Positions 44,559 through 53,500 of a DNA stretch of 64,000 nt are shown in pieces. The position numbers and the translations under genes are program-made. Source of the DNA: Azohydromonas caseinilytica (lineage in GTDB: Bacteria; Pseudomonadota; Gammaproteobacteria; Burkholderiales; Burkholderiaceae_C). Within the stretch, counting starts at the first letter, position 1, and every line of letters begins with the position of its first letter. The DNA is taken from the NCBI RefSeq assembly GCF_012927045.1, contig NZ_JABBFW010000002.1:166801-230800 (forward strand), given 5' to 3'. The notes below the pieces were generated by a model. It was not told the DNA's origin, made no database searches, and saw only the letters and a list, made by a program, of their open reading frames with translations.

Positions 44559-44954
44559 TCAGTTGTTGGTGGAGGACGCGCCGGCGAGCTGCATGCACCA
44601 GGCGATGAGCGTGTCGATCTCGTTGGACTTGTCGAACACCTCGTCGGCGCCGAGCTCCAGGCAGCGCCGGCGCATGTCGGGCGTGGCGAAGTTGCTCAGC
44701 ACCACCTTCTTGGTCAGCGGGCGCAGCTTCTGCGCCGCCTGCAGCACGCCCAGGCCGGTGCCGCCCTTGAGAAAGATGTCCACGATCATCAGGTCGCACG
44801 GTTTGCCCTGCTCGGCCAGCCAGCGCAGCGCGGTGGACTCGTCCTCGGCCGAGCCCACGACCTGCAAAGGCACGAGCTCCTCCAGCGTGGCAATCAGGTT
44901 CTCGCGAATGACGGGGCTGTCCTCGACGATGTACGTGCTCAGTGGTGATGACAT
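44559..44954 (-). CDS. Stand-alone CheY-like receiver protein
   Basis: This 131-residue protein consists of one receiver domain: TYIVEDSPVIREN (acidic pocket), Asp59 in LMIVDIFLKGG (phospho-acceptor), VVLSNFATPDMR and the Lys in VFDKSNEID. No output domain is present. It converges with the NarL-type regulator and may be a phosphate sink or second output of the same kinase; that link is inference. Confidence 0.87.
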   Translation of the reverse strand: MSSPLSTYIVEDSPVIRENLIATLEELVPLQVVGSAEDESTALRWLAEQGKPCDLMIVDIFLKGGTGLGVLQAAQKLRPLTKKVVLSNFATPDMRRRCLELGADEVFDKSNEIDTLIAWCMQLAGASSTNN

Positions 44955-45040
44955 GGGCCGGATGCCGTGGTGCTCGCCCTGATCGGCGTGCGCGCATGTT
45001 AGGCCCCGGCCTGGTGCGCTGGCTGTAGTCGCGCGCGGCT

Positions 45041-45070
45041 GCTGTCTGTAGGAGGGCTCCTACCGACAGC
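45041..45070 (-). terminator. Near-perfect inverted repeat directly after gluQ
   Basis: GCTGTC-T-GTAGGAG-GG-CTCCTAC-C-GACAGC forms a 13-bp stem with one mismatch, starting one base beyond the gluQ stop codon. No T-run follows, so it may block 3' decay or be a dispersed palindrome rather than a classical terminator. Confidence 0.5.
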
Positions 45071-45964
45071 CTACGTTTCGATCGCCCAGCGCCGGGCCCA
45101 GGCTGCGGTCGCCCCGGACAGCCAGCTCACCACCTCACCGGCTTCCACCCTTGGCAACTCCAGTGCCTGGGCCGCCGCCTGCAGCGCGGCCAGGGGGTCG
45201 TCCAGCGCCAGCGGCGGCGCGCCATGCTGCTTGGACAGCTTTTCTCCCCGCGCGTCCCGCACCAGCGGCAGGTGCAGGTACGCGGGCTGCGGCGCGCCCA
45301 GCTGGCGCTGCAGCCAGATCTGGCGCGGGGTGTTGTCCGCCAGGTCCTCGCCGCGCACCACGTGGGTGACGCCCTGCAGCGCGTCGTCCACCACCACCGC
45401 GAGCTGGTAGGCCCAGATGCCGTCGGCGCGCCGGAGCACGAAGTCGCCCACCTGGTGTGTGAGGTCCTGCGCCTGCGCGCCCAGCCGGCGGTCGTGCCAG
45501 GCGATGCGCACCGGCGCCGCCTCCGTGCCGCAGCGCAGCCGCCACGCGCGCGCCGGCTTGCCGTGCAGCCCGTCGCGGCAGGTGCCGGGATAGACGCGCT
45601 CCTCGTGGCGCTGGTGCGCGTGCCCCTGGGCCTGCAGCGCCGCGTCGATGTCGCGCCGGGTGCAGCCGCAAGCGTAGGCCAGGCCGCGCTGCACCAGGCC
45701 GTCCAGCGCCTGCTGGTAGAAGGCCTCGCGCTGCGACTGCCACAGCGGCGGCTCGTCCGGATGCAGACCCAGCACGTCGAGCTGGCGCAGGATCTCGCGG
45801 TCCGCGCCGCAGACGCAGCGCGGCGTGTCGGTGTCCTCGATGCGCAGCAGCCAGCGCCCGCCATGCGCGCGCGCATCGAGCCAGCTCGCCAGCGCGGCCA
45901 CCAGCGAGCCCGCATGCAGCGCGCCCGTGGGCGAGGGCGCGAAGCGCCCGATGTAGGGTTTCAC
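45071..45964 (-). CDS. gluQ: Glutamyl-Q tRNA(Asp) synthetase
   Basis: This 297-residue protein resembles the catalytic half of glutamyl-tRNA synthetase without anticodon-binding domain. It starts at GTG 45964 ([21 protein letters not shown]); a GTG two codons upstream is also possible and no ATG is near. It has the HxGS form of HIGH (ALHAGS) and the KMSKS-like EKLSKQHG, and a zinc site ACGC...YPGTC. The enzyme attaches glutamate to queuosine in tRNA(Asp). The frame stays open upstream to 46657 only because of shadow coding. Confidence 0.92.
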   Translation of the reverse strand: MKPYIGRFAPSPTGALHAGSLVAALASWLDARAHGGRWLLRIEDTDTPRCVCGADREILRQLDVLGLHPDEPPLWQSQREAFYQQALDGLVQRGLAYACGCTRRDIDAALQAQGHAHQRHEERVYPGTCRDGLHGKPARAWRLRCGTEAAPVRIAWHDRRLGAQAQDLTHQVGDFVLRRADGIWAYQLAVVVDDALQGVTHVVRGEDLADNTPRQIWLQRQLGAPQPAYLHLPLVRDARGEKLSKQHGAPPLALDDPLAALQAAAQALELPRVEAGEVVSWLSGATAAWARRWAIET

Positions 45965-46011
45965 TGTCACTGCAGGATTCGTCTTCTCGTCTTCGATGAG
46001 CGCCGGGCCGG

Positions 46012-47004
46012 TCAGTCCACCGGCGTGACCATGCCGGCATGGCGCTCCAGCAGCGCCTGCCGCGTGGCCGGGCTCTGCAGCTGGTCCAGCCACCACTGCA
46101 GCGCCAGCCCCTGCGGCGCCTTGCGCGGCTGCGGCGCGGCCGAGGCGCGCCAGGCGTAGCCCACGCGCGCGCGCGTCTGCTTGCGCTGCGTGGCCTTGAC
46201 CACCAGCCGCCCGGCGCGGATGTGCTCGCGCGCCAGCGGCTCGGGCACGAAGCCGCAGCCCAGGCAGCGCAGCTGCGCCTCGATCTTGGCCTGCAGGCTC
46301 GCCACCGTGAACACGTCCTGCCCGGGCAGCAGGTTCACCGTCAGCGGCGTGAGGCGCTGCGCCGAGTCCGCCACGGCCACTGCGCGGTGCTTGAGCAATT
46401 CGGCGTCGCTGATCGGGCCGTCGTGGCCGGCCAGCGCGTGGTGCGGCGCCACGGCGAACACGAAATCCAGCTCGCCCAGCGTGCGCAGCTCGATGCCTGC
46501 CGGCACGGCGTGGTCCACGTCCACGCCGATGGCCAGGTCCGCCTGGCCCGACACCAGCGCCTCCCAGGTGCCGGCCAGCACCTCGGTGCGCAGGCGCAGC
46601 CGCGTGCCCGGACCGTCCTGCCCGGGCGTGGGGCGCAGCGCGAAGAAGGCCTCGCACAGCTCGAACATGGTGAGCCTGGAGATGATCCCGTCCATCGCCA
46701 CCGTGAGCTGCGTCTCCCAGCCGCCGGCCACGCGGCGCACGCGGTGCGCCACGGCCTCCATCTCGGCCAGCAGGCGCCGGCCCTCGCTGAGCAGCTCCTC
46801 GCCGGCGGCGGTGAGCTTGGCCTGGCCGGAGCGGCGGTCGAAGAGCAGCACGTCCAGCGCGTCCTCGAGCTGGCGCACGCTGTAGGTCAGAGCGGAAGGA
46901 ACCTTGCCCAGCTCGCGTGCCGCCGCGGCGAAGCTGCCGCAGCGGGCGATGGCGTCCATCATGGCCAGGGCGTCCGGCGTCAGGGCGTTGTGCCGCTTCA
47001 TCAT
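46012..47004 (-). CDS. LysR-family transcriptional regulator
   Basis: This 330-residue protein starts [20 protein letters not shown] and has the LysR winged HTH ([26 protein letters not shown]) and a substrate-binding domain ([34 protein letters not shown]). LysR regulators usually control a divergent gene, here the pirin; the palindrome at 47018-47034 is the probable operator. The effector is unknown. The C-terminus is about 30 residues longer than usual. Confidence 0.92.
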   Translation of the reverse strand: MMKRHNALTPDALAMMDAIARCGSFAAAARELGKVPSALTYSVRQLEDALDVLLFDRRSGQAKLTAAGEELLSEGRRLLAEMEAVAHRVRRVAGGWETQLTVAMDGIISRLTMFELCEAFFALRPTPGQDGPGTRLRLRTEVLAGTWEALVSGQADLAIGVDVDHAVPAGIELRTLGELDFVFAVAPHHALAGHDGPISDAELLKHRAVAVADSAQRLTPLTVNLLPGQDVFTVASLQAKIEAQLRCLGCGFVPEPLAREHIRAGRLVVKATQRKQTRARVGYAWRASAAPQPRKAPQGLALQWWLDQLQSPATRQALLERHAGMVTPVD

Positions 47005-47017
47005 CGTTTCATCTTAT

Positions 47018-47034
47018 TTGAATGGGCGCTTCAA
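47018..47034. promoter_or_regulatory. LysR-type operator palindrome
   Basis: TTGAA-N7-TTCAA is a perfect inverted repeat of LysR type, centred about 55 bases upstream of the pirin start and 22 bases upstream of the LysR start. The position suits both activation of pirin and autorepression. Confidence 0.6.
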
Positions 47035-47067
47035 GCCTCTAAGCCCTTATGGGATCAGCCTGCCGCC

Positions 47068-47073
47068 TACAGT
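47068..47073 (+). promoter_or_regulatory. -10-like hexamer close to the pirin start (leaderless candidate)
   Basis: TACAGT ends 7 bases before the ATG at 47081 and no Shine-Dalgarno is present. Confidence 0.35.
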
Positions 47074-47080
47074 GGCCCGC

Positions 47081-47782
47081 ATGATGACGCTGCGCAAATC
47101 CGAGGACCGCGGTCACGCCGACCACGGTTGGCTCAAGAGTTTTCACACCTTCTCGTTTGCCGACTACTTCGACCCGGCCCACATGGGCTTCGGCAACCTG
47201 CGGGTGATCAACGAGGACCGCATCGCCCCCGGCACCGGTTTTGGCACCCATGGCCACCGCGACATGGAGATCCTGAGCTACGTGCTCGAAGGCGCGCTGG
47301 CGCACAAGGACAGCATGGGCCACGCCGGGATCATCCTGCCCGGCGAGGTGCAGGTGATGAGCGCGGGCCGCGGCGTGCGGCACAGCGAGGTCAACGGCGC
47401 CACCGGCACGGTCACGCATTTCCTGCAGATCTGGCTGATGCCCACCGAGCTGGGCATCGAGCCCGCCTACGGGCAGCGCGCCATCGCGCCCGAGCGCAAG
47501 CGCGGCCGGCTGACGCTGGTGGCCGCGCCCGACGCGCAGGAGGGCGCGCTGCGCTGGCATGCCGACGCCCGGCTGTACGCGGGCTGCTTCGACGGCGACG
47601 AGGCCGCCACGCTGCCGCTGGCGCCGGGCCGCCTGGGCTGCGTGCACGTGGCGCGCGGCAGCGTGGAGCTCAATGGCCAGCGGCTGCGCGCGGGCGACGC
47701 GGCCATGCTGCGCGACGAGGCGCGGCTCGATCTGCGCGCCGGGCAGGGCGCCGAGGTGCTGGTGTTCGATCTCGCACCCTGA
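47081..47782 (+). CDS. Pirin-family protein (YhhW-like bicupin)
   Basis: This 233-residue protein starts at ATG 47081 (MMTLRKSEDRGHADHGWLKSFHTFSF). The N-terminal cupin has the pirin metal ligands GFGTHGHRDMEILSYVLEG and the ligand in SAGRGVRHSE. The second cupin lacks clear ligands. Some pirins (YhhW, human pirin) oxidise quercetin. Divergent from the LysR gene, a common pairing. Confidence 0.92.
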   Translation: MMTLRKSEDRGHADHGWLKSFHTFSFADYFDPAHMGFGNLRVINEDRIAPGTGFGTHGHRDMEILSYVLEGALAHKDSMGHAGIILPGEVQVMSAGRGVRHSEVNGATGTVTHFLQIWLMPTELGIEPAYGQRAIAPERKRGRLTLVAAPDAQEGALRWHADARLYAGCFDGDEAATLPLAPGRLGCVHVARGSVELNGQRLRAGDAAMLRDEARLDLRAGQGAEVLVFDLAP

Positions 47783-47832
47783 GCGTCCCACTTCCCGGGC
47801 CGTGCCGACCCGGGAGCGCGCCGGGGCGCCGC

Positions 47833-47838
47833 TACAGT
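47833..47838 (+). promoter_or_regulatory. -10-like hexamer close to the DUF599 start (leaderless candidate)
   Basis: TACAGT ends 8 bases before the ATG at 47847; the surrounding CTACAGTGGC is almost identical to the one before the pirin gene. Confidence 0.35.
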
Positions 47839-47846
47839 GGCGCCCC

Positions 47847-48566
47847 ATGAAAAACGTGCTCGATGTGCTGGCGCAGCTGCCCTGGCTGGACTGGCTGGCG
47901 CTGGTGGCCTTCGTGGCCGGCTGGAGTGGCTACGCCAGCTTCGCGCGGCGCCAGGGCCTGGCCGAGCGCTCGCTGCTGGCCACCAGCAACCGCGTGCGCC
48001 GGCAGTGGATGGTGCAGGCCACCTTCCGCGACAACCGCGTGCTCGACGGCGTGGTGGTGCAGAACATGTCCTCGGCGCCCAGCTTCTTCGCCTCCACCAC
48101 CATCCTGATCATCGGCGGCCTGCTGGCGATGCTCTCCACCACGGAGCGCGTGGCGGAACTGGTCAAGGAGATTCCCTTCGCCGCGCGCACCAGCGTGCTG
48201 GTGTTCGACATGAAGCTCGTGCTGCTCACGGGCATCTTCGTGTACGCCTTCTTCCGCTTCACCTGGAGCCTGCGCCAGTACAGCTTCGGCGCGCTGCTGG
48301 TGGGCGCGGCGCCGGACCGGGACGTGTTCGCCGCCATGGGCGAGAAGGCGCCTGCGGAGCGCCAGGCCTTTGCCGACCGTGCCGGGCGCGTCATGGGCCT
48401 GGCCGCCGAGGCCTTCAACGACGGGCTGCGCGGCTACTACATGGCCTTTGCCGTGGTGGGCTGGTTCTTCTCGCCGCTGGTGTTCATGCTGGCGACGGCG
48501 GGCGTGCTGTGGGTGCTGTACCAGCGCGAGTTCCACTCGGACGTGCTGGACGCGCTGCGGGGGTGA
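47847..48566 (+). CDS. DUF599 membrane protein
   Basis: This 239-residue protein starts at ATG 47847 (MKNVLDVLAQLPWLDWL). It has about four membrane segments (LALVAFVAGWSGYASF; STTILIIGGLLAML; MKLVLLTGIFVYAFFRF; YYMAFAVVGWFFSPLVFML). The conserved RRQWMVQATFRDNRVLDG stretch and the FFRFTWSLRQYSFGALLVGAAP segment match the DUF599 family. Function is unknown. Confidence 0.85.
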   Translation: MKNVLDVLAQLPWLDWLALVAFVAGWSGYASFARRQGLAERSLLATSNRVRRQWMVQATFRDNRVLDGVVVQNMSSAPSFFASTTILIIGGLLAMLSTTERVAELVKEIPFAARTSVLVFDMKLVLLTGIFVYAFFRFTWSLRQYSFGALLVGAAPDRDVFAAMGEKAPAERQAFADRAGRVMGLAAEAFNDGLRGYYMAFAVVGWFFSPLVFMLATAGVLWVLYQREFHSDVLDALRG

Positions 48567-48617
48567 GGGGCGTCGTGGCGCCGCAATGGCCCGAAGGCTG
48601 AGATGTCACGCCTTCCA

Positions 48618-48775
48618 TTTCGTCATTCCCGCGCAGGCGGGAACCCAGGCGGTCCCCAAGTCAGCCAGGGATGATCAGTCGGCATCCCAGGTAGTTCTGG
48701 CATCGGCCTGCCTGCGCCTCTACTTACGGCCAACAGGGGGCCGCCTGGGTCCCCGCCTGCGCGGGGATGACGAAA
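48618..48775. repeat. 158-bp inverted-repeat element (MITE/REP-like)
   Basis: A 40-base left arm (48618-48657, starting TTTCGTCATTCCCGCGCAGG) and the right arm (48736-48775) are inverted copies with three mismatches. Each arm also contains its own palindrome (TTCCCGCGCAGGCGGGAA; TCCCCGCCTGCGCGGGGA). The middle 78 bases are non-coding and less symmetric. The CGTCATTCCCGCG...GGCGGGAA core is of the kind repeated in many proteobacterial genomes. No open frame or target-site duplication is obvious. Confidence 0.8.
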
Positions 48776-48841
48776 CCGGTGTGCGGAACGCGTCAGCTCA
48801 CGGCCTGCATCCCAACAGCTGCTCCCGGGCAGCCCTACAGA

Positions 48842-49834
48842 TCAGCGCCCCTCGATGAACCCCTGCGCCGCCGCCAGGCTGCGCGCCGGCGCCTCCTCCT
48901 GCGGCAGGTGGCCCACGCCGTCGAGCAGTTGCAGCCGGCTGCCGGGAATCTTCTGTTGCAGCGCCCGCGCCTGGGCCGGCGGCGCCAGCGCGTCGGCCTC
49001 GCCCCACAGCAGCAGCACCGGCAGGCGCAGCCGGGCGAAGGTCGCGTCGGCGTCGGCCGTGGACTGGTCCTGGCGCCACTGCTGCAGCAGCGCCCAGCGG
49101 TTGCCCTCGCGCCGCAGCAGCACCAGGCGGCGTTCGACCTGTTCCGGCGTGAGGCGGCTCGGGTCGGCGTAGAGCGACTGCAGCGCGCCGGTCACCAGCG
49201 GGCCCGGCAGCATCGAGCTCACCACCCATTGCGGCCAGGGGAGCGACGGCGCCAGGCGCAGCACCGGCGGCAGCACCTCGGCCGCCAGCGGCGCGGCGGC
49301 CACCAGCAGCAGCCGCTGCACGCGCCGCGGCGCCAGCAGCGCCATCTGCACCGCCACCTCGCCGCCGCGGCCATGGCCCACGACGCGCACCCGCGCCACG
49401 CCCAGCTGGTCCAGCAGCGCCAGCATGCGGCGCGCTTCGGTCTCGCTGCGGTAGTCGTCGCCCGGGGCTGCGTCGGACAGGCCGTTGCCCGGCAGGTCCA
49501 GGCGGATCACGCGGTGGGAGGCCTTCAGCGCCTGGGCCCAGGGTTCCCAGTCGTGCAGGCTGCCGCCCACGCCGTGCAGCAGCAGCAGGGGGGCAGAGTC
49601 TTGCAGCGGGCCCTCGTCGCGCAGGTGCACGGCGGCGCCCTGGAGCTCGACGAAGGTGGAGGGCGGCATGCCCCAGCGTTCCACCAGCGTCTGCACCGGC
49701 CACTCGGGAGCGCGCCACCACGCGGCCGCCGCGGCGCCGGCCATCAGCGTGAGGCCGACCAGCCGCAGCAGCCTGGCGCGCAGGCTGCGCTCAGGCGGCG
49801 GGCTGGAGGTCCGGCGCCAGGCCGATGCGCTCAT
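48842..49834 (-). CDS. Alpha/beta-hydrolase fold protein lacking the nucleophile serine
   Basis: This 330-residue protein starts at ATG 49834, overlapping the trhO gene end by 44 bases, with a basic N-terminus and one membrane segment (about 23-40). The hydrolase fold is clear: LLLLHGVGGSLHDWEPW, RVIRLDLPGNGLSD, the elbow VVGHGRGGEVAV, LLLWGEADALAPP (acid Asp281) and DGVGHLPQEE (His309). At the elbow the Ser expected in GHSxGG is Gly155. The residue was read from the DNA (GGC). The protein may be catalytically dead or use another chemistry. The protein is probably anchored to the inner membrane. Confidence 0.85.
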   Translation of the reverse strand: MSASAWRRTSSPPPERSLRARLLRLVGLTLMAGAAAAAWWRAPEWPVQTLVERWGMPPSTFVELQGAAVHLRDEGPLQDSAPLLLLHGVGGSLHDWEPWAQALKASHRVIRLDLPGNGLSDAAPGDDYRSETEARRMLALLDQLGVARVRVVGHGRGGEVAVQMALLAPRRVQRLLLVAAAPLAAEVLPPVLRLAPSLPWPQWVVSSMLPGPLVTGALQSLYADPSRLTPEQVERRLVLLRREGNRWALLQQWRQDQSTADADATFARLRLPVLLLWGEADALAPPAQARALQQKIPGSRLQLLDGVGHLPQEEAPARSLAAAQGFIEGR

Positions 49835-50525
49835 CGAACACGAAACAAGCGCCGCGCCAGCGCGGGGCGCTCGTTTCCTCGAAGTACTTGAGGATGCCGC
49901 CTTCGAGCTGCCACACACGGGGCAGCCCGGCGTCCTGCATCAGCAGCGCCGCCTTCTCGCAGCGGATGCCGCCGGTGCAGTAGCTCACCACGGTCTTGTC
50001 GCGCAGCCCGTCCAGGTTCTCGTGCAGCGCGGCGGGAAAGTCGCTGAACTTCTGCAGCCGCCAGTCGATGGCGTCCTCGAAGGCGCCGGCATCGACCTCG
50101 AAGGCGTTGCGGGTATCCAGCATCACCACGGGGCGGCCCTCGTCGTCGTGGCCCTGCTCCAGCCAGCGCGCCAGCGTGGGCGCCGGCAGCGCGGGCGCGC
50201 GGCCTTGCGCCGGCCGGATCGCCGGGCGGTTCATGCGGATGATTTCGCGCTTGATCTTCACGAGCAGTCGCTTGAAGGGCACGGTGTCGCTGATGCTTTC
50301 CTTGGGAGCGATATCGGCAAATCGCGCGTCGGCTTGAAGCTGCGCGACCCAGCCGCGCACCGCTTCCGGGGCGCCGGCCAGGAACAGGTTGATGCCTTCC
50401 TCGGCGAGCAGCACGGTGCCCTTGAGGCCCCGTGTCAAGGCCTCGGCGTGGAGCTTGTCGCGCAGGGCGGCCGTGTCGGGCAGGTGCAGGAACTTGTAGG
50501 CGGAGATGTTCAGTACGGCGTTCAC
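49791..50525 (-). CDS. trhO: tRNA uridine(34) hydroxylase (rhodanese-related)
   Basis: This 244-residue protein has an N-terminal acylphosphatase-like domain (TRGLKGTVLLAEEGINLFLAG, KRLLVKIKREIIRM) and a rhodanese domain with the Cys loop YCTGGIRCEKA, plus LDTRNAFEVDAGAF. This is the TrhO/YceA family, which makes 5-hydroxyuridine at position 34 of tRNAs. Start is GTG at 50525 (MNAVLNISAYKF); the divergent dnaE starts 41 bases away. It overlaps the hydrolase gene at its 3' end. An ORF extending further is not needed. Confidence 0.92.
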   Translation of the reverse strand: MNAVLNISAYKFLHLPDTAALRDKLHAEALTRGLKGTVLLAEEGINLFLAGAPEAVRGWVAQLQADARFADIAPKESISDTVPFKRLLVKIKREIIRMNRPAIRPAQGRAPALPAPTLARWLEQGHDDEGRPVVMLDTRNAFEVDAGAFEDAIDWRLQKFSDFPAALHENLDGLRDKTVVSYCTGGIRCEKAALLMQDAGLPRVWQLEGGILKYFEETSAPRWRGACFVFDERIGLAPDLQPAA

Positions 50526-50565
50526 GGCCGGGATTCTGGCAGGGGGGGCTTCGTAAAATCCCGGG

Positions 50566-53500
50566 ATGCCTTTCGTTCACCTGCGCACTCATACCGAATA
50601 TTCCGTCGTCGACGGCACGCTCCGCATCGACGAGGCCGTGGCCGCGGCACGCGCCGACGGCCAGGTGGCGCTGGGCATCACCGACCTCAACAACCTCTTC
50701 GGCGCCGTCAAGTTCTACAACACCTGCCGCAAGAAGGGCCTCAAGCCCGTCATCGGCGTGGACGTGTGGATGGAGCCCGAGGAGGGGCAGGCACAGCCCA
50801 GCCGCCTGGCGCTGCTGGTGCAGAACATCGACGGCTACCACAACCTCAGCGAACTGCTGGCGCGCGCCTGGACACGCAACACCCAGCGCGCGCAGGCCTG
50901 GGTGAAGTGGGAGTGGCTGCAGGAGCTGGGCGAGGGGCTGATCGCGCTCTCCGGCGCCGACTGCGGCTGCGTCGGCCTGGCGCTGACGGCCGGCGACCTG
51001 CGCCGCGCCAAGGCGGCGGCGCAGCGCCTGGCGGCGCTGTTCCCGCAGCGCTTCTACCTGGAGCTGCAGCGCGCCGGGCTGCCCGGCAACGAGGCGCATG
51101 TGCGCGCGGCGGTGCAGCTCGCGGCGCAGCTGCAGCTGCCGGTGGTGGCGACGCACCCGGTCCAGTTCCTGGAGCCCGCGGATTTCGAGGCGCACGAGGC
51201 GCGCGTGTGCATTGCCGAGGGCGAGACGCTGGGCAACCCGCGCCGGGTCAAGCGCTTCAGCCGCGAGCAGCACTTCAAGACCCAGGCCGAGATGGAGAAG
51301 CTGTTCGCCGACGTGCCCAGCGCCATCGCCAACACCGTGGAGATCGCCAAGCGCTGCAGCCTGAGCCTGGTGCTGGGCAAGCCGCAGCTGCCCGACTTCC
51401 CCACGCCGCTGCTGCCCGACGGCAGCCGCATGCCCATCGCGGACTATTTCCGGCAGGCCTCCTTCGACGGCCTGGAGCAGCGCCTGCAACTGCTGTTCCC
51501 CGACGCGGCCCAGCGCGAGGCCGAGCGAGCGCGCTACGTGGAGCGGCTGGAGTTCGAGATCGGCACCATCCTGAAGATGGGCTTCCCAGGCTACTTCCTG
51601 ATCGTCTCGGACTTCATCAAGTGGGCCAAGGAAAACGGCTGCCCCGTCGGCCCGGGCCGGGGCTCGGGCGCGGGCTCGCTGGTGGCCTACGCGCTGCTGA
51701 TCACGGACCTCGACCCGCTGCAATACAACCTGCTGTTCGAGCGCTTCCTCAATCCCGAGCGCGTGTCGATGCCCGACTTCGACATCGACTTCTGCCAAGG
51801 CAACCGCGACCGGGTCATCGAGTACGTCAAGAACAAGTACGGCCGCGAGGCGGTGAGCCAGATCGCCACCTTCGGCACCATGGCCGCCAAGGCCGCGCTG
51901 CGCGACGTGGGCCGCGTGCTGGGCATGGGCTACGGCCACGTGGACAGCATCGCCAAGCTGATCCCCGCGCCGCCGGGCAAGACGGTGACGCTGGCCAAGG
52001 TGCCGGACAAGCCCGAGTCCAACGTCATCTACGCGCGCCAGGAGGCGCCGGAGCTGGAGCAGCGCGAGGCCGCGGAAGAAGAGGTGGCCGAGCTGCTGAA
52101 GCTGGCCATGAACGTCGAAGGCCTGGTGCGCAACATCGGCATGCACGCCGGCGGCGTGCTCATTGCGCCGGGCAAGATCACCGACTTCTGCCCGCTCTAC
52201 CAGCAGCCCGGCAGCGACTCGGCGGTGAGCCAGTACGACAAGGACGACGTGGAGGCCATCGGCCTGGTGAAGTTCGACTTCCTGGGCCTGGCCACGCTGA
52301 CCATCCTGGAGCTGGCGCGCCAGTTCATCATCAGCCGCCACCCGGACCGGAAGGACTTTGCGTTCGAAACCATCCCGCTGGACGACCGGCGCGTCTACGA
52401 GCTGTTCTCCAAGGGCCTGACCGAGGCGGTGTTCCAGTTCGAAAGCCGCGGCATGCAGGGCATGCTGCGCGACGCCAAGCCCAGCCGGCTGGAGGACCTG
52501 ATCGCGCTCAACGCGCTGTACCGTCCCGGCCCGATGGACCTGATCCCCACCTTCGTGGCGCGCAAGCACGGCCGCGAGCCGGTGGAGTACCCGCATCCCT
52601 TCACCGAGCCGGTGCTGGCCGAGACCTACGGGATCATGGTCTACCAGGAGCAGGTGATGCAGGTGGCGCAGGTGCTCGGCGGCTACTCGCTCGGCGGCGC
52701 CGACATGCTGCGCCGCGCCATGGGCAAGAAGAAGCCCGAGGAGATGGCCAAGCACCGCGAGATCTTCCGCGCCGGTGCGAAAGAGAAGGGCATCGACCAG
52801 GCCAAGGCCGACGAGGTCTTCGACCTGATGGAGAAGTTCGCGGGCTACGGCTTCAACAAGTCGCACGCCGCCGCGTACTCGCTGCTGGCCTACCACACGG
52901 GCTGGCTCAAGGTGCACTACACGGCCGAGTTCTTCGCGGCCAACATGACCATCGAGCTCGACGACACCGACAAGCTCAAGGTGCTGCTGGCCGATGCGCG
53001 CGGCAACTTCGGCATCGAGTTCGACCCGCCGGACGTGAACCACAGCGTGTACCGCTTCGAGCCGGTGGAGAACAAGCGCATCCGCTACGGGCTGGGCGCG
53101 ATCAAGGGCACGGGGCAGGGGGCGATCGAGGCCATCGTCGCCGCACGCAACGAGGGCGGCCCCTTCAAGAGCCTGTTCGACTTCTGCGCCCGCGTGGACC
53201 GCAGCCGCGTCAACAAGCGCGTGGCGGAGGCGCTGGTCAAGGCCGGCGCCTTCGATGCCCTGCATCCCGACCAGCGCGCCTCGCTGCTGGCCAGCGTGCC
53301 GCTGGCCTTCGAGTGGGCCAACACGCAGGCCGCGCATGCCGACCAGGGCGGCCTGTTCGACTTCGGCGACGACGCCCATGGCGCCAGCACCCAGGAGCCG
53401 CCGCTGGTGGCGGTGGAGCCCTGGAGCATCAAGGAGCGGCTGCTGCACGAGAAGACGGCCATCGGCTTCTTCCTCAGCGGCCACCTCTTCGACCAGTGCG

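Noticed and set aside
48618-48775. A CRISPR array
   Set aside because: Only two copies in inverted orientation, not direct repeats with spacers.
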